A stretch of 64,000 nt of DNA from SKVR01 sp964491395 (GTDB taxonomy: Bacteria; Bacteroidota; Bacteroidia; Bacteroidales; UBA7960): NCBI GenBank assembly GCA_964491395.1, contig CAZBGI010000013.1, positions 1 through 64,000 on the forward strand, in the 5' to 3' direction. Made by a program: the position numbers and the translations under genes. This document shows positions 63,050 through 64,000 of the stretch, piece by piece. Below the pieces are notes generated by a model. The model saw nothing but the letters and a program-made list of their open reading frames with translations, did not search any database and had not been told where the DNA came from. Position 1 is the first letter of the stretch. Each line of letters begins with the position of its first letter.

Positions 63050-64000
63050 ATGACCCAGCAAGAAAAAATCACCCGTCTTTTTGAGGCGTTCAATCAGCAA
63101 AAAATTCTCATCATAGGAGATGTTATGATCGACGCCTATCTTTGGGGAAATGTAGACAGAATTTCGCCCGAAGCTCCCGTGCCCATTGTCTCTCTAAAAA
63201 AAAGGGAAAACAGACTGGGAGGAGCCGCCAATGTAGCGCTGAATATTCAGAGCATGGGAGCTGTGCCAGTATTATGCTCTGTGACAGGCAACGATGAAAA
63301 AAGCCGCACTTTCCATGAGTTGATGCGACAGCAAGGCCTGGAAACCGCAGGTCTTATCAGCAGCGACCAACGCATTACCACGACCAAGTTCAGGATTATC
63401 GGTAACAATGCACAGATGCTCAGGGTAGATGAAGAAACAGAAAAGCAGCTGGAGCCCGTCGAAACCCAACTCCTTTTTGAGCGGATCGCCATGCTGGTTG
63501 CAGAACATACCATAGGTGCCATAATTTTTGAAGATTACGACAAGGGGGTGATCAATGCTGAGCTCATTGACCAGGTGGTAAAACTGGCCAAAGAAAAAAG
63601 CATCCCCGTGGTGGTGGATCCCAAGAAGAAGAATTTTATGAATTACCGGGGTGTCACCCTGTTCAAACCCAATCTGAAGGAATTGCGGGAGGGTTTGAAA
63701 CTGGATGATGAACTTACTGAGATCGACAATATTATGGATGCCGTAAAAAGGCTGCAGGAGTTGATGGATGTAGACATTGCCCTTGCCACGCTCTCCGAGA
63801 AAGGGGTTTGCTACAGCAGCAAAGAAGATGATGGCAGTTATAAAACCGGATTGGTACCCGCCCATGTGCGCGATATTGCGGATGTATCAGGGGCAGGCGA
63901 TACGGTAATCAGCATCATTGCCCTATGCATGGCCACCGGCACTTCACCCGACGACATGGCACGGCTGTCGAACCTGGCAGGCGGCCTGGTTTGTGAATAT
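63050..64000 (+). CDS. rfaE1: RfaE1-type D-glycero-beta-D-manno-heptose-7-phosphate kinase (partial, runs off the window)
   Basis: The open frame begins at 63050 (MTQQEKITRLFEAFNQ) and continues through 64000, giving 317 codons without a stop. It is a PfkB-family sugar kinase of the RfaE1/HldA type: ILIIGDVMIDAYLWGNVDRISPEAPVPIV, RLGGAANVALNIQSMG and a DYDKGVI segment are characteristic, and the ATP/anion-hole motif is DVSGAGDTV near residue 285. The kinase phosphorylates heptose 7-phosphate in ADP-heptose synthesis for lipopolysaccharide core. Whether a nucleotidyltransferase (RfaE2) domain follows is outside the window; only the last part of the kinase domain is missing here. It is 9 bases after the aminotransferase and probably co-transcribed with it. 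Confidence 0.9.
   Translation, partial: MTQQEKITRLFEAFNQQKILIIGDVMIDAYLWGNVDRISPEAPVPIVSLKKRENRLGGAANVALNIQSMGAVPVLCSVTGNDEKSRTFHELMRQQGLETAGLISSDQRITTTKFRIIGNNAQMLRVDEETEKQLEPVETQLLFERIAMLVAEHTIGAIIFEDYDKGVINAELIDQVVKLAKEKSIPVVVDPKKKNFMNYRGVTLFKPNLKELREGLKLDDELTEIDNIMDAVKRLQELMDVDIALATLSEKGVCYSSKEDDGSYKTGLVPAHVRDIADVSGAGDTVISIIALCMATGTSPDDMARLSNLAGGLVCEY

Noticed and set aside
1..64000. tRNA, rRNA or CRISPR arrays
   Set aside because: I scanned the intergenic regions for T-loop-like and repeated-spacer patterns and found none; small RNAs without strong motifs could be missed.

Overview
The window is a chromosomal stretch from a member of the Bacteroidota, probably a Bacteroidales/Marinilabiliales-like lineage. 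The evidence is Bacteroidota-type -7 elements (TAnnTTTG) before several genes, weak ribosome binding sites, a LytS/LytTR pair and several small Bacteroidota-restricted families. A run of exactly 100 Ns (26770-26869) flanked by an identical 55-base sequence shows that this is a scaffolded draft assembly.

Layout. 1-2260: accessory debris and addiction-module genes: a frameshifted DUF1016 remnant fused to a decayed MBL-fold/HhH (ComEC-like) remnant, an orphan excisionase-type HTH protein, and a complete antitoxin-ParE/RelE pair. 2617-4708: a BlaI/M56 regulator-protease pair with two operators around its promoter. 4709-7663: a secreted TapB/DUF3108-like protein, a DUF5362-like membrane protein, two small AT-rich membrane ORFs and gene-poor DNA.

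7664-32497 is the centrepiece: a co-directional 25-kb extracellular contractile injection system (eCIS, phage-tail-like, PVC/Afp/MAC class). In order it encodes a DUF4255 tube-terminator protein, an unknown 400-aa protein, two sheath paralogues, two tube proteins, a 57-aa DUF5908 protein, a LysM/tube-initiator protein, a VgrG-like spike, a PAAR tip, a gp25 wedge, a gpJ-like wedge, an Afp12-like wedge, a giant protein split by the assembly gap, a tape-measure protein, a DUF4157 protein with a striking amphipathic repeat and a second zinc-type motif (probable effector), and an AAA+ ATPase. No membrane-complex genes of a type VI system and no phage head, replication or lysis genes are present.

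32658-41052: central metabolism: a GNAT-nitrilase fusion, a minus-strand pyruvate dehydrogenase operon of the homodimeric-E1 type (aceE-aceF-lpdA), and pfkA. 41174-50274: a class C-type serine hydrolase, LytS/LytTR two-component genes, a small coiled-coil protein, an RNA helicase, YjbQ, a cluster of REP-like palindromes, an M24 aminopeptidase and a small lipoprotein. 50489-60886: a trehalose/alpha-glucan cluster (TreS-maltokinase fusion, GlgX, TreZ, TreY) that links glycogen debranching to trehalose and maltose; the maltokinase half has lost its catalytic motif. 60923-64000: a lipoprotein, a class I aminotransferase and the start of an RfaE1-type heptose-phosphate kinase running off the end. 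I saw no rRNA, tRNA or CRISPR array.
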